Source of the DNA: Piscirickettsia litoralis
GTDB lineage: Bacteria; Pseudomonadota; Gammaproteobacteria; Piscirickettsiales; Piscirickettsiaceae
Assembly (NCBI RefSeq): GCF_001720395.1
Contig: NZ_MDTU01000001.1
Location: forward strand, 1,879,814-1,943,813
DNA: 64,000 nucleotides
Direction: 5' to 3'
Of this stretch, positions 18,694-26,873 are shown piece by piece. Positions within the stretch are counted from its first letter, which is position 1. Each line of letters opens with the position of its first letter. Made by a program: the position numbers and the translations under genes. The notes beneath the pieces are model-generated. The model did not search any database, was not told the origin of the DNA, and saw only the letters and a program-made list of their open reading frames with translations.

Positions 18694-19475
18694 TTGAACG
18701 CATTTATTTAAATAATCCGCCGTTATCTAATTTTAACCATATTATTGCCTGTGAAAAAACAGCTGAAGCGATAGCGATTGACCCTTTTGATGCCGATATC
18801 GTTTTAAAACGTGCTGAAGAAAAAGGTTGGACAATTAAGCAAATTATCAGCACCCATGAGCATGGGGACCATATACGTGGCAATAAAGAGCTAATTGCAA
18901 AAACTGGAGCTAAGTTACTTGCACATAAAAATGCGTCTGGGAAAATTAAGGAAGTTGATACTTTTGTAGATCAGGGCGATATTATCCATGTTGGTGAGAC
19001 GGTGAAGTTTGAAGTATTAACGACATTGGGTCATACGATGGCACACTTGTGTTTGTATGCTAAAGACCCTGAGCCTGTGCTTTTTTGTGGTGATACGCTG
19101 TTTAATGCCGGTGTTGGCAATTGTCATAATGGTGGAGATGCGGGGGCTTTATATCACACGGTGATTGACCACTTATTTGATTTGCCGGATGAAACTAAGA
19201 TTTATCCAGGACATGACTATATTGAAAATAATTTAGGTTTTGCACTGTCGCGTGAGCCGCATAATAAGGAAGCTAAAGAGCTTTTAGAGCAGGTTTCAAA
19301 GCAAACGCCGGATACTCGGATGGTCACTAATATTAAGCTTGAGAAGAAAGTGAACCCATTTTTGCGAGTTCACAGTCAGGCTTTAATTAGTCAATTAAAA
19401 CAGGATGTTAATCAGCTCGTCGAAAGTCCAAAAGAAGTTTTCTTAGCGCTAAGAGAGTTACGTAATCACTGGTAA
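18687..19475 (+). CDS. gloB: Hydroxyacylglutathione hydrolase (glyoxalase II) family
   Basis: This 262-residue metallo-beta-lactamase fold protein has the metal motif THEHGDH (H57, H59, D61, H62), then LTTLGHTMAHLC, FCGDTLFNAGVG and YPGHDYIENN. The late NPFLRVHS is a glyoxalase II substrate-binding signature, so hydrolysis of S-lactoylglutathione is the likely reaction. gshB is in the same window, consistent with glutathione chemistry. Unlike classical GloB, the third residue of THHHxDH is E instead of H, a known variant but worth noting. It is coupled to the upstream HAD gene by overlap. Confidence 0.85.
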   Translation: MLIERIYLNNPPLSNFNHIIACEKTAEAIAIDPFDADIVLKRAEEKGWTIKQIISTHEHGDHIRGNKELIAKTGAKLLAHKNASGKIKEVDTFVDQGDIIHVGETVKFEVLTTLGHTMAHLCLYAKDPEPVLFCGDTLFNAGVGNCHNGGDAGALYHTVIDHLFDLPDETKIYPGHDYIENNLGFALSREPHNKEAKELLEQVSKQTPDTRMVTNIKLEKKVNPFLRVHSQALISQLKQDVNQLVESPKEVFLALRELRNHW

Positions 19476-19496
19476 TTTTTTCTACTTTAATGCTCT

Positions 19497-19533
19497 TCTT
19501 GTGCATGCTTTTTGCAGCATGCCAAGAACCACT
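19497..19533 (+). terminator. Hairpin after gloB, probable terminator
   Basis: Outer stem TCTTG/CAAGA and inner GCATGC/GCATGC (19503-19508 with 19517-19522) form a two-part hairpin between 19497 and 19527. A T6 run follows only after eight more bases, so efficiency is uncertain. Confidence 0.5.
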
Positions 19534-19555
19534 GTTTTTTGACGCATTATGCTAG

Positions 19556-20179
19556 ATGAAGTTAATATTTATTCCAGCCATTTTATTGTCTGGAATTACA
19601 ATGGCTTATAGCCAAATCCGTTTAGATATTAATGCAATGTCTTCTTATCTTAATGAATCATTGCCTGAAAAAAGCGCTGTTAGCTTTACTCAAGTCCATG
19701 CCGGTGTGGGCGCTGACCTAAGTCAACTCATTGAAATTACACATTTTGTTAATGTGGGGTATAAATTTGGTTATGCCTTTTATGGCAAGTTAAATATCGA
19801 AGATACTGATGATGTGGGGACGCAATTTGACGACAAATTAACAACACAAGCCGTCCATTTAATGGCCATCGTTCATTATCGTCTTTATAAAAATATCCGC
19901 CTAGAATTTGGAGGAGGTGTTGCTTATGAATGGAATAGCTTCACCTTGGATAAGCCTATCATTATTGCTGGTCAAAAATTAAATTTTCCCACTACAGCAG
20001 GGACTTATTCATCTTTTCGGCCTATTGCAGAAGTTGGTTTTTATTATCGCTTTAAGAAAGGTCTTTCGGCAGGTTTGTCTTATCGCCATATTTTTGGTGA
20101 TCAGGTTGGTGGAGCTGGCTTTACTGGTGACTCGGTTGGGGTCAACAGCTTGGCTGCAACTTTACGCTATCGATTTTAA
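19556..20179 (+). CDS. Outer-membrane beta-barrel protein, 207 aa
   Basis: A cleavable signal peptide (IFIPAILLSGITMAYSQ) is followed by alternating amphipathic strands and a terminal phenylalanine (AATLRYRF), the usual outer-membrane assembly signal. Strands such as FVNVGYKFGYAFYG and EVGFYYRFKKGLSAGLSYRH suggest an eight-stranded OmpW/OmpX-like barrel. I do not recognise a specific family. No clear Shine-Dalgarno precedes ATG 19556. It is the first of three small barrels in 2.7 kb. Confidence 0.8.
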   Translation: MKLIFIPAILLSGITMAYSQIRLDINAMSSYLNESLPEKSAVSFTQVHAGVGADLSQLIEITHFVNVGYKFGYAFYGKLNIEDTDDVGTQFDDKLTTQAVHLMAIVHYRLYKNIRLEFGGGVAYEWNSFTLDKPIIIAGQKLNFPTTAGTYSSFRPIAEVGFYYRFKKGLSAGLSYRHIFGDQVGGAGFTGDSVGVNSLAATLRYRF

Positions 20180-20420
20180 TCTTTCCTTAAGGTTTTTATG
20201 CGGCTTAACCGGCCTTAATTAGCTTATTATTCTGAGAATATAGTAAAAATATTTATTTTAAGTAAAGGTAATGTTTTAGGCTTTACAGCTTTTATATTTT
20301 GTATTAATATCGCCGCCAGTAGAGAAATTCAAGGAATTTCTATAATTAAAAATTCAAAAAATTTACTTAAATTTAACAGTTTGGGTGAGTCTTTTATTGT
20401 GTGTTAAAAAAGGTTTTAAA

Positions 20421-21077
20421 ATGAAAAAAATATTGATCGCAACAGCAGTTGCTACTGCTTTAGTTTCAGGTGCAGCCATCGCAAAACCGGGTGCGTATGT
20501 AGGTCTTAACCTTGGTCTTGGTGGAATGGACACGCCGAAGTGGGATACAAACAAATTGCCTGCAAATACATCTGATAAAGAGGAACGAGGCGGTTTAGCT
20601 GGCCGTATTGATGCAGGCTATCTTTGGGGGCAAGGGCCGTTTAACTATGGTGTAGAAATGGGCTTTGCTAGCTATGCAAACAATACATATAAAATCAGCT
20701 CAGGAAGTGCATCAGAGGAATTGAAATACTCAGGTTACAATGTTGATCTTCTAGGTGTTGCTCAATATAACTTCACGCCGAACTGGAACATTTTTGGTAA
20801 AGCAGGTGTTGCCTATGTGCACCAGAAAACTGAAATTTCTGTGGCTGATGGGGGTCTTAGCGCTACACCATTCAGTAAATCAGAGAATAAATTGTTGCCA
20901 GAAGTAGCTATTGGTGGCGGTTATCAATTTGCAAATGGCTTAGGTTTAAATCTAACGGTGAGCCATATCTTTGGTAGTAAGCCTCACGCATGGACTGATA
21001 CAGGGAATACGGAAGATAATATGACATCAGTCGCTTCAGTTAATATGCTAACATTTGGTATTAGCTATAACTTCTAA
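20421..21077 (+). CDS. Outer-membrane beta-barrel protein, 218 aa
   Basis: The frame is open upstream, but ATG 20421 gives a clear signal peptide (ILIATAVATALVSGAAIA, then KPGAYVGLNLGLGG). The body has repeated barrel strands (YAGYLW-like turns, YNFTPNWNIFGKAGVAYVH, IGGGYQFANGLGLNLTVS) and ends in LTFGISYNF with terminal F. This fits the OmpA-like transmembrane (OMP_b-brl) superfamily. A terminator follows 24 bases after the stop, so it is probably a single-gene transcript. Confidence 0.85.
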   Translation: MKKILIATAVATALVSGAAIAKPGAYVGLNLGLGGMDTPKWDTNKLPANTSDKEERGGLAGRIDAGYLWGQGPFNYGVEMGFASYANNTYKISSGSASEELKYSGYNVDLLGVAQYNFTPNWNIFGKAGVAYVHQKTEISVADGGLSATPFSKSENKLLPEVAIGGGYQFANGLGLNLTVSHIFGSKPHAWTDTGNTEDNMTSVASVNMLTFGISYNF

Positions 21078-21100
21078 GTTATAACTTAAAGTTGATTATG

Positions 21101-21133
21101 AATAAAGCCCGTGATTGCGGGCTTTATTTTTTC
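21101..21133 (+). terminator. Rho-independent terminator
   Basis: AATAAAGCCCG (21101-21111), loop TGATTG and CGGGCTTTATT are followed by TTTTTC. The stem is perfect and GC-capped. Confidence 0.88.
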
Positions 21134-21208
21134 TTTTTAATAAACTTATAATATTTAGTCGATATAATGCTTTGCCATCTTATTTGATAGAGAATAATCG
21201 ATGTTGCT

Positions 21209-21553
21209 GTGGACTATAAATTAATTTACCCTAAGAAAATTGCAGGCAGAACTCTGGGTGAGGTAAGTATTTGCCGACCTAATGTAAGCCACTTTCTAAA
21301 TTTTTCTAGAGAAAATAGCAGATCTGACTTTTACTATACAGTTGTACGAGAGTTGTGTGCATTTAATAAGCAAGAAGTAATGCAGTTGGATTTAGAGGAT
21401 TTTTTTAATATATTGTCGTTAATTGATCAAAATTTTTCTTATATTTTTAGCTGCAAATTTAGTGGGTATGAGGATGGGTGGTTGGCTTTGCAGGATTCAA
21501 AAGCATTTATTGAGACTGAGCCAGCCTCTGTTGATAAAGTAAAAAATCTTTAA
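21209..21553 (+). CDS. Phage tail assembly chaperone-like protein (gpE family), orphan
   Basis: This 114-residue protein begins YKLIYPKKIAGRTLGEVSIC, followed by RPNVSHFLNF, a VVRELCAFNKQEVMQLDLED core and an IL-x2-ID helix. The order (Y-P-strand, L-[TS]-[LI]-R-P, then C-x-[LF]-x2-[EQ]-V-x2-L-D-x2-D) matches the P2 gpE / tail assembly chaperone families, which act in tail-tape assembly. No other phage gene is nearby. The start is uncertain: GTG 21209 is the only in-frame start after an upstream stop and lacks a Shine-Dalgarno. It is either a prophage relic or a host-recruited gene. Confidence 0.55.
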   Translation: MDYKLIYPKKIAGRTLGEVSICRPNVSHFLNFSRENSRSDFYYTVVRELCAFNKQEVMQLDLEDFFNILSLIDQNFSYIFSCKFSGYEDGWLALQDSKAFIETEPASVDKVKNL

Positions 21554-21624
21554 ATTTAAAGAGTTTTGGGGTTTAATGTTTATCTCTAGTTGGTTGATAT
21601 TATTGAGATTAGGTGAAATTTGTT

Positions 21625-22246
21625 ATGAAAAAAATAGTGTTATGTTTATTGGCTGCGGGGTTATTAAGCTCTGCATATGCGCAAAATCAACCCAAGAGTG
21701 AACTGCCGAAGAGTGGCTTGTATCTAGGCATAGGTTTTGGTAAGGCGAACACCCATACAAATTATAACGAAGTGATAGGTAATGATCCTTTGGGGCAAGC
21801 GATAGGGGATGCATTAGCTTCTGTTTTCAAAACGAGTGCTAAGCTATTTGTTGGTTATAAGTTTAACCCTTATATTGCCTTAGAAGGGAGCTATGCTGAC
21901 TATTATGATGATGATACTGAAATTTCCGGAGTGGGCAAATCATCAGAGCATGTTTATGGCTTAGGATTGTCTGCTAAATTATCTTATCCAGTAGCTTATT
22001 GGTTTTCGCCTTATGCTCGACTTGGTGTGGATTGGGTGAGTCGAAAAAAATACAGTTGAATATTATGATGAATCGTCTTTGAATACATCTACAAGTGCTC
22101 ATAAGTTGTTGCCACAAATCGGTTTAGGTGCTGACTTTATAATTGCACGAAAATATACTATAGGCTTGGACTGGACACATGATTTTTCTAATAAGCCTAT
22201 AGAGCGTATCGACAACTATAGCATGTCATTTTCTTATACTTTTTAA
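21625..22246 (+). CDS. Outer-membrane beta-barrel protein, frameshifted
   Basis: A signal peptide (KKIVLCLLAAGLLSSAYA) follows ATG 21625, eight bases after AGGTGA. The frame stops at 22057-22059 just past an A7 run (22044-22050). Removing one A joins it to NTVEYYDESSLNTSTSAH and then to GLGADFIIARKYTIGLDWTH, with the barrel end MSFSYTF at 22246. The full length would be about 206 residues. Strands YLGIGFGKANTHTNY and LGLSAKLSYPVAYWF are OmpA-like. The rebuilt terminal F supports the repaired frame. Confidence 0.75.
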
Positions 22247-22600
22247 AATAGAATTATTAAAAATATTTAATTTTTATTTTTTAAGTTGAGGTAATTGGCT
22301 CTTGTTAGGGCCAATTTCCTAACACGCAAGTTTTCGTTTCTATTCTATTTCTATCACTGGTTGATAAAATTAACAAACCTGTAAGGGTAAGCAGTAAACT
22401 AATATTTAATAAAATTATAGGGCTGAAGTGTAGTGGTATGAACAAAACTTTATTTGCTGTTAAAAAAACATTTGGCAATGATCCTGTTCGAAAATACCAG
22501 TGCATTTGGGTGTAAGTAGGTGGTTTGAATGTATGTGATAAATAACTATAAAGTCAACTCATAGTCTATAGAAGGCCAATGCTAGCCTTCTAATTAATGA
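22247..22600. other. Intergenic, 354 bases
   Basis: The region is AT-rich. ATTGGC (22294-22299) and GCCAAT (22310-22315) form a short hairpin that could weakly end the barrel gene. A 66-codon frame on the minus strand has no ribosome site and looks random. Nothing else is recognisable. Confidence 0.35.
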
Positions 22601-24499
22601 TTAAGATTTAGAGTTATCTGGCACCAAATAAGTCGAACTCTCAAAATGGGCAATTAATTCACCAAAATATTGATGCTTCTCTGTTTCGTTTAATGTGCTG
22701 TTTTTTATTTTGGTTAAATAAGCTTCTGTTAAATTTTTGGGGTTAAATTGGACATAGCTTAACACATCGGCAATGGTATCGCCTTTTAGTGTTTCACAAA
22801 TTTCTATGCTGCCATCAGTATTGACTTCGACATGTACCGCATTAGTATCACCGAATAGATTATGCAAATCGCCTAGGGTTTCTTGATAGGCACCGACCAG
22901 GAAAATAGCGAGGTTATAGGGTTTGCCTGGATTATCAGCAGGCAAAGGCAAGCTGGATTCGAGACCAAAACCATCGACATATTGCTTAATAGTGCCGTCA
23001 GAATCACAGGTGATATCTTGTAATATGCCTCGTCGTGTGGGCTCTTCATTTAATCTTGAAGTTGGCATGATAGGGAAAATTTGATCAATCGCCCAAATGT
23101 CAGGTAGAGATTGGAAAATAGACAGATTGCAGAAAACCTTATCGGCTAAACGCTCGTTTAAATCATCAAGTAACTCACGATGGCCACGATGGCTTGGATT
23201 TAAGCAGTTTTTTATTGTTAAGCAAATAGATGAGTAGAGATGTTCAGCTTGAGCGCGTTGCTGTAAATTTAAAATACCATGATTAAACATGGATTGAGCT
23301 TCACCTAAAGCATAAGCGGCATCATGAAAACGCTCAATGGCATTGCGAGTGGTAATATTTTTTTGCGAATCGGCGAGTTGGTGTAAAATTTCATGGTCTT
23401 GATTTTTTAGTGCAGGAGCAGGCTCTGTGCCGACAGGCTTTTCACAATCGATAATATTAGTGACCAAGACGGCATGATGAGCGGTTAGCGCGCGGCCGGA
23501 TTCAGTAATTAAATGGGGTTCGGTGATATTGGCTTGGTTGCAGTTAATTTTAAAAGTATTAACAATATTACTAGCATATTCATCTAAGCTGTAATTCATT
23601 GAGCAAAAACTACGTGAACCCGTGCCTTCATAATCGATACCTAAGCCACCACCTAAATCGACATAATTTAAAGGTGCATGAAGTTGCTTTAGCTCGATAT
23701 AAATGCGGGTTAATTCGTTTACTCCTCGTTGAATATCACGAATATTGGCAAGCTGTGAGCCAAGGTGACAGTGCAATAAACGCAAGCAATCTAATTTTTT
23801 ATGTTTTTTAAGGGTATTAATCAGCTCAATGACTTGCCCAGCATAAAGGCCAAATTTCGCCTTTTCGCCACCGGTATTTTGCCACTTGCCTTTGCCGAGG
23901 GAGGCTAAGCGAATGCGCACGCCGATATTGGGAGTGATATCGAGTTTTTTGGCTTCATCAAGAATAAGGGCAAGCTCAGAGATTTTTTCGATGACAATAA
24001 AGGTATCATTGCCTAGTTTTTGTGAGATTAAAGCCAAGCGAATATAGGCACGGTCCTTATAGCCATTGCAGACGATGATTGAATTTTTACCGGCCAGCGC
24101 AATGATTGCCATCAGTTCAGGTTTACTACCGGCTTCAAGGCCAACTGTGGTTTTATGAGCGGAGAGTAAAGATTCGACAACAGCGCGCTGTTGATTGACT
24201 TTAATCGGGTAAACGGGGGTGTAGTTTCCTTGATAGTCACAGTTTTGAATAGCGGTGTTAAAGGCTTTCGCTAATTGCTGGGCACGATGGCGAAGAATGT
24301 TGGTGAAGCGGATGAGCAGTGGTAGTTTCTCACCTTTTTTAGCGAGTGTATTAACAAGGTCATCTAGACAAATGGAGGCTTTGCTGTGGCTGCCTTGTGG
24401 GCGAACAATGAGCTGGCCCCTATCATCGATATTAAAGTAACCATCGCCCCATTCAGAGATATTGTAGAGTTCTTTAGACTGTTTGATCGACCAAGCCAC
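22601..24499 (-). CDS. speA: Biosynthetic arginine decarboxylase
   Basis: This PLP-dependent fold-III enzyme decarboxylates arginine to agmatine, the entry to putrescine synthesis. It has 632 residues, as expected. The PLP-lysine motif is VYPIKVNQQRAVVESLL near residue 100. Other signatures are VDLGGGLGIDYEGT, TESGRALTAHHAVLV and the C-terminal active-site cysteine region DITCDSDGTIKQYVDG. The GTG start 24499 lies seven bases after GGAG. No speB (agmatinase) or aguA is in the window. Confidence 0.96.
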   Translation of the reverse strand: MAWSIKQSKELYNISEWGDGYFNIDDRGQLIVRPQGSHSKASICLDDLVNTLAKKGEKLPLLIRFTNILRHRAQQLAKAFNTAIQNCDYQGNYTPVYPIKVNQQRAVVESLLSAHKTTVGLEAGSKPELMAIIALAGKNSIIVCNGYKDRAYIRLALISQKLGNDTFIVIEKISELALILDEAKKLDITPNIGVRIRLASLGKGKWQNTGGEKAKFGLYAGQVIELINTLKKHKKLDCLRLLHCHLGSQLANIRDIQRGVNELTRIYIELKQLHAPLNYVDLGGGLGIDYEGTGSRSFCSMNYSLDEYASNIVNTFKINCNQANITEPHLITESGRALTAHHAVLVTNIIDCEKPVGTEPAPALKNQDHEILHQLADSQKNITTRNAIERFHDAAYALGEAQSMFNHGILNLQQRAQAEHLYSSICLTIKNCLNPSHRGHRELLDDLNERLADKVFCNLSIFQSLPDIWAIDQIFPIMPTSRLNEEPTRRGILQDITCDSDGTIKQYVDGFGLESSLPLPADNPGKPYNLAIFLVGAYQETLGDLHNLFGDTNAVHVEVNTDGSIEICETLKGDTIADVLSYVQFNPKNLTEAYLTKIKNSTLNETEKHQYFGELIAHFESSTYLVPDNSKS

Positions 24500-24538
24500 G
24501 GCATTCTCCGCTGTTATTTAATCTTAAATGCTTAATAA

Positions 24539-24883
<345 letters not shown>

Positions 24884-25008
24884 TTACCCTCCCTTTTGGC
24901 TGCTAGTATCCTTTAAAGCACTATTAAATACAATGAGTGTTTGTCTTTTGATGGAAGTTGAGGTCAAATAAGGTAAGTATAAAATGAATTTAGAGAGCGG
25001 AGAGCATA

Positions 25009-25269
25009 ATGTTTGATCCTAAGTTGTTTGATGATATGGCAAAAAAAATCACAGAAGCGATGCCAAGTGGCATTAAAAATGTGCAAGAAGATATTGAACG
25101 GAATATGAAAACGGTTTTACAGTCTTCTTTTCAAAAGATGGATTTAGTTACGCGTGAAGAGTTTGACATCCAATCGGCTGTATTGACTAAAACCCGTTTA
25201 ATGGTCGAGGCACTAGAAAAGCGTGTTGATGATTTAGAAGCGCAGCTACAGAAAAAAGACAGTAAGTAA
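25009..25269 (+). CDS. ubiK: Ubiquinone biosynthesis accessory factor UbiK (BMFP family)
   Basis: This 86-residue protein has the N-terminal FDDMAKKITEAMPSGIKNVQ and VTREEFDIQSAVLTKTRLMV, followed by a C-terminal coiled coil (LEKRVDDLEAQLQKK). This is the YqiC/UbiK layout; UbiK aids assembly of the aerobic ubiquinone complex with UbiJ. The Shine-Dalgarno GGAGAG precedes ATG 25009. comM follows after 79 bases, a common ubiK-comM order. Confidence 0.9.
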   Translation: MFDPKLFDDMAKKITEAMPSGIKNVQEDIERNMKTVLQSSFQKMDLVTREEFDIQSAVLTKTRLMVEALEKRVDDLEAQLQKKDSK

Positions 25270-25348
25270 CTTTCTTTTTAAGACAAATCGATTGTATAGG
25301 TATGACTCTATATTTTTAGGTTTAAATAATAAAACAAGGCAGGGATGC

Positions 25349-26851
25349 ATGAAATTAGCAATTGTTTACTCACGTGCTCAGGTGGGGGTAGATGCGCCAC
25401 AAGTTACCGTTGAAGTTCATATTTCCAATGGCTTGCCTGGCTTTACCATTGTTGGTCTACCGGATGCGGCGGTTAAAGAAAGCCGTGAGCGGGTGCGTAG
25501 CGCCATTCAAAACTCGGGCTTTAATTTTCCCCAGCGACGCATTACGGTAAACCTTGCTCCTGCCGATTTACCTAAAGATGGAGGACGTTTTGATTTAGCC
25601 ATTGCTATCGGTATTTTAGCCTCTTCTGGGCAAATAGATGCGGACATTTTAAACCTTTATGAGTTCATCGGTGAACTTGCTTTGTCAGGTCAGGTGCGTT
25701 CTGTCACTGGTGCGTTGACCAGTGCGACGGCGGTTAAAAAAGCAGAGCGTAAACTCATTATTGCCAATGAAAATGCTAATTTAGCAGCTTTGGTCGATGG
25801 CTTATGTGTCTATAAGGCAAATAGCCTGGCAAATATTAGTGCTTTTTTAAAGGGTGAAGGGGATTTAGAGCAAGCTAATTTCAAAGTAAATAAATTACAA
25901 GAAAATTATCTGGATATGGCTGATGTTAAAGGTCAGGCTCATGCGAAACGTGCTTTGGAAATTGCAGCGGCAGGTCGCCATCACTTATTGTTCGTTGGTC
26001 CGCCGGGGACAGGAAAAACCATGTTAGCCTCACGTTTGCCTGGGATTTTGCCGCCGTTGTCGAATCAAGAGGCGTTAGAGTCGGCCGCTGTACATAGTTT
26101 AACTAGCTCTGAAATTAATCTATCATGTTGGTATATTCCAAAGTTCGCCAGCCCCCATCATACCGCGTCGAGTATTGCCATGGTTGGCGGTGGCTCGGTG
26201 CCAAAACCCGGTGAAATATCGCGTGCCCATCATGGTGTATTATTTTTAGATGAATTGCCTGAATTTGATCGTAAAGTGCTAGAAGTATTGCGAGAGCCGT
26301 TAGAGTCGGGGCAAGTGGACATTATTCGTGCCAGTCATCGTGCGTCGTTTCCAGCCTCTTTTCAACTGATTGCGGCGATGAATCCGTGCCCTTGTGGGCA
26401 TTTGGGTTCGCAAGAGCAGAGCTGTCGTTGTTCTCAATTGCAAGTAAAGCGTTATTTAAATAAACTCTCTGGGCCTTTATTAGAGCGTATTGACCTGCAA
26501 ATTGAAGTGCCTCGATTATTGCAAAATGAATTGAAGAGTAGCCAGGTGTCTGAAAATAGTGCACTAATACGTGAGCGTGTGGAAAATGCCCGCAATTTGC
26601 AATTAAAACGTCAGCAGTGCCCAAATTCAGGTTTAATGCCACGGCAAATCGATGAGTTTTGTGCGCTGGGGCAACAAGAGTCTAACTTACTAACGCGAGC
26701 AATAGAAAAGTTTGGCCTCTCCGCACGGGTTTATCATCGCTTATTAAAAGTTGCTAGAACAATTGCCGACCTTGAGCAAAGCCGTGAGATTAAACTCAAT
26801 CATATTCAAGAGAGTTTATCTTATCGAAGCTTAGATCGGCGTCAGAGTTAA
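25349..26851 (+). CDS. comM: YifB/ComM family AAA+ ATPase (Mg-chelatase-like)
   Basis: ComM is a hexameric helicase that promotes branch migration during natural transformation. The N-terminal subdomain begins LAIVYSRAQVGVDAPQVTVE. Walker A is FVGPPGTGKTMLASRLPG near residue 215, Walker B is VLFLDELPEFDRKVLEVL, and AAMNPCPCGHLG is the family zinc-like loop. The frame is open from 25292, but MKLAIVYSRA at ATG 25349 matches the family start. The pilMNOPQ genes in the same window are compatible with a competence pilus. Confidence 0.94.
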   Translation: MKLAIVYSRAQVGVDAPQVTVEVHISNGLPGFTIVGLPDAAVKESRERVRSAIQNSGFNFPQRRITVNLAPADLPKDGGRFDLAIAIGILASSGQIDADILNLYEFIGELALSGQVRSVTGALTSATAVKKAERKLIIANENANLAALVDGLCVYKANSLANISAFLKGEGDLEQANFKVNKLQENYLDMADVKGQAHAKRALEIAAAGRHHLLFVGPPGTGKTMLASRLPGILPPLSNQEALESAAVHSLTSSEINLSCWYIPKFASPHHTASSIAMVGGGSVPKPGEISRAHHGVLFLDELPEFDRKVLEVLREPLESGQVDIIRASHRASFPASFQLIAAMNPCPCGHLGSQEQSCRCSQLQVKRYLNKLSGPLLERIDLQIEVPRLLQNELKSSQVSENSALIRERVENARNLQLKRQQCPNSGLMPRQIDEFCALGQQESNLLTRAIEKFGLSARVYHRLLKVARTIADLEQSREIKLNHIQESLSYRSLDRRQS

Positions 26852-26873
26852 CTTAATTAATCGCTTCTAGTTA

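Noticed and set aside
22305..22505. 66-codon hydrophobic minus-strand frame
   Set aside because: No ribosome site and no context; its hydrophobicity follows from T-rich sequence.
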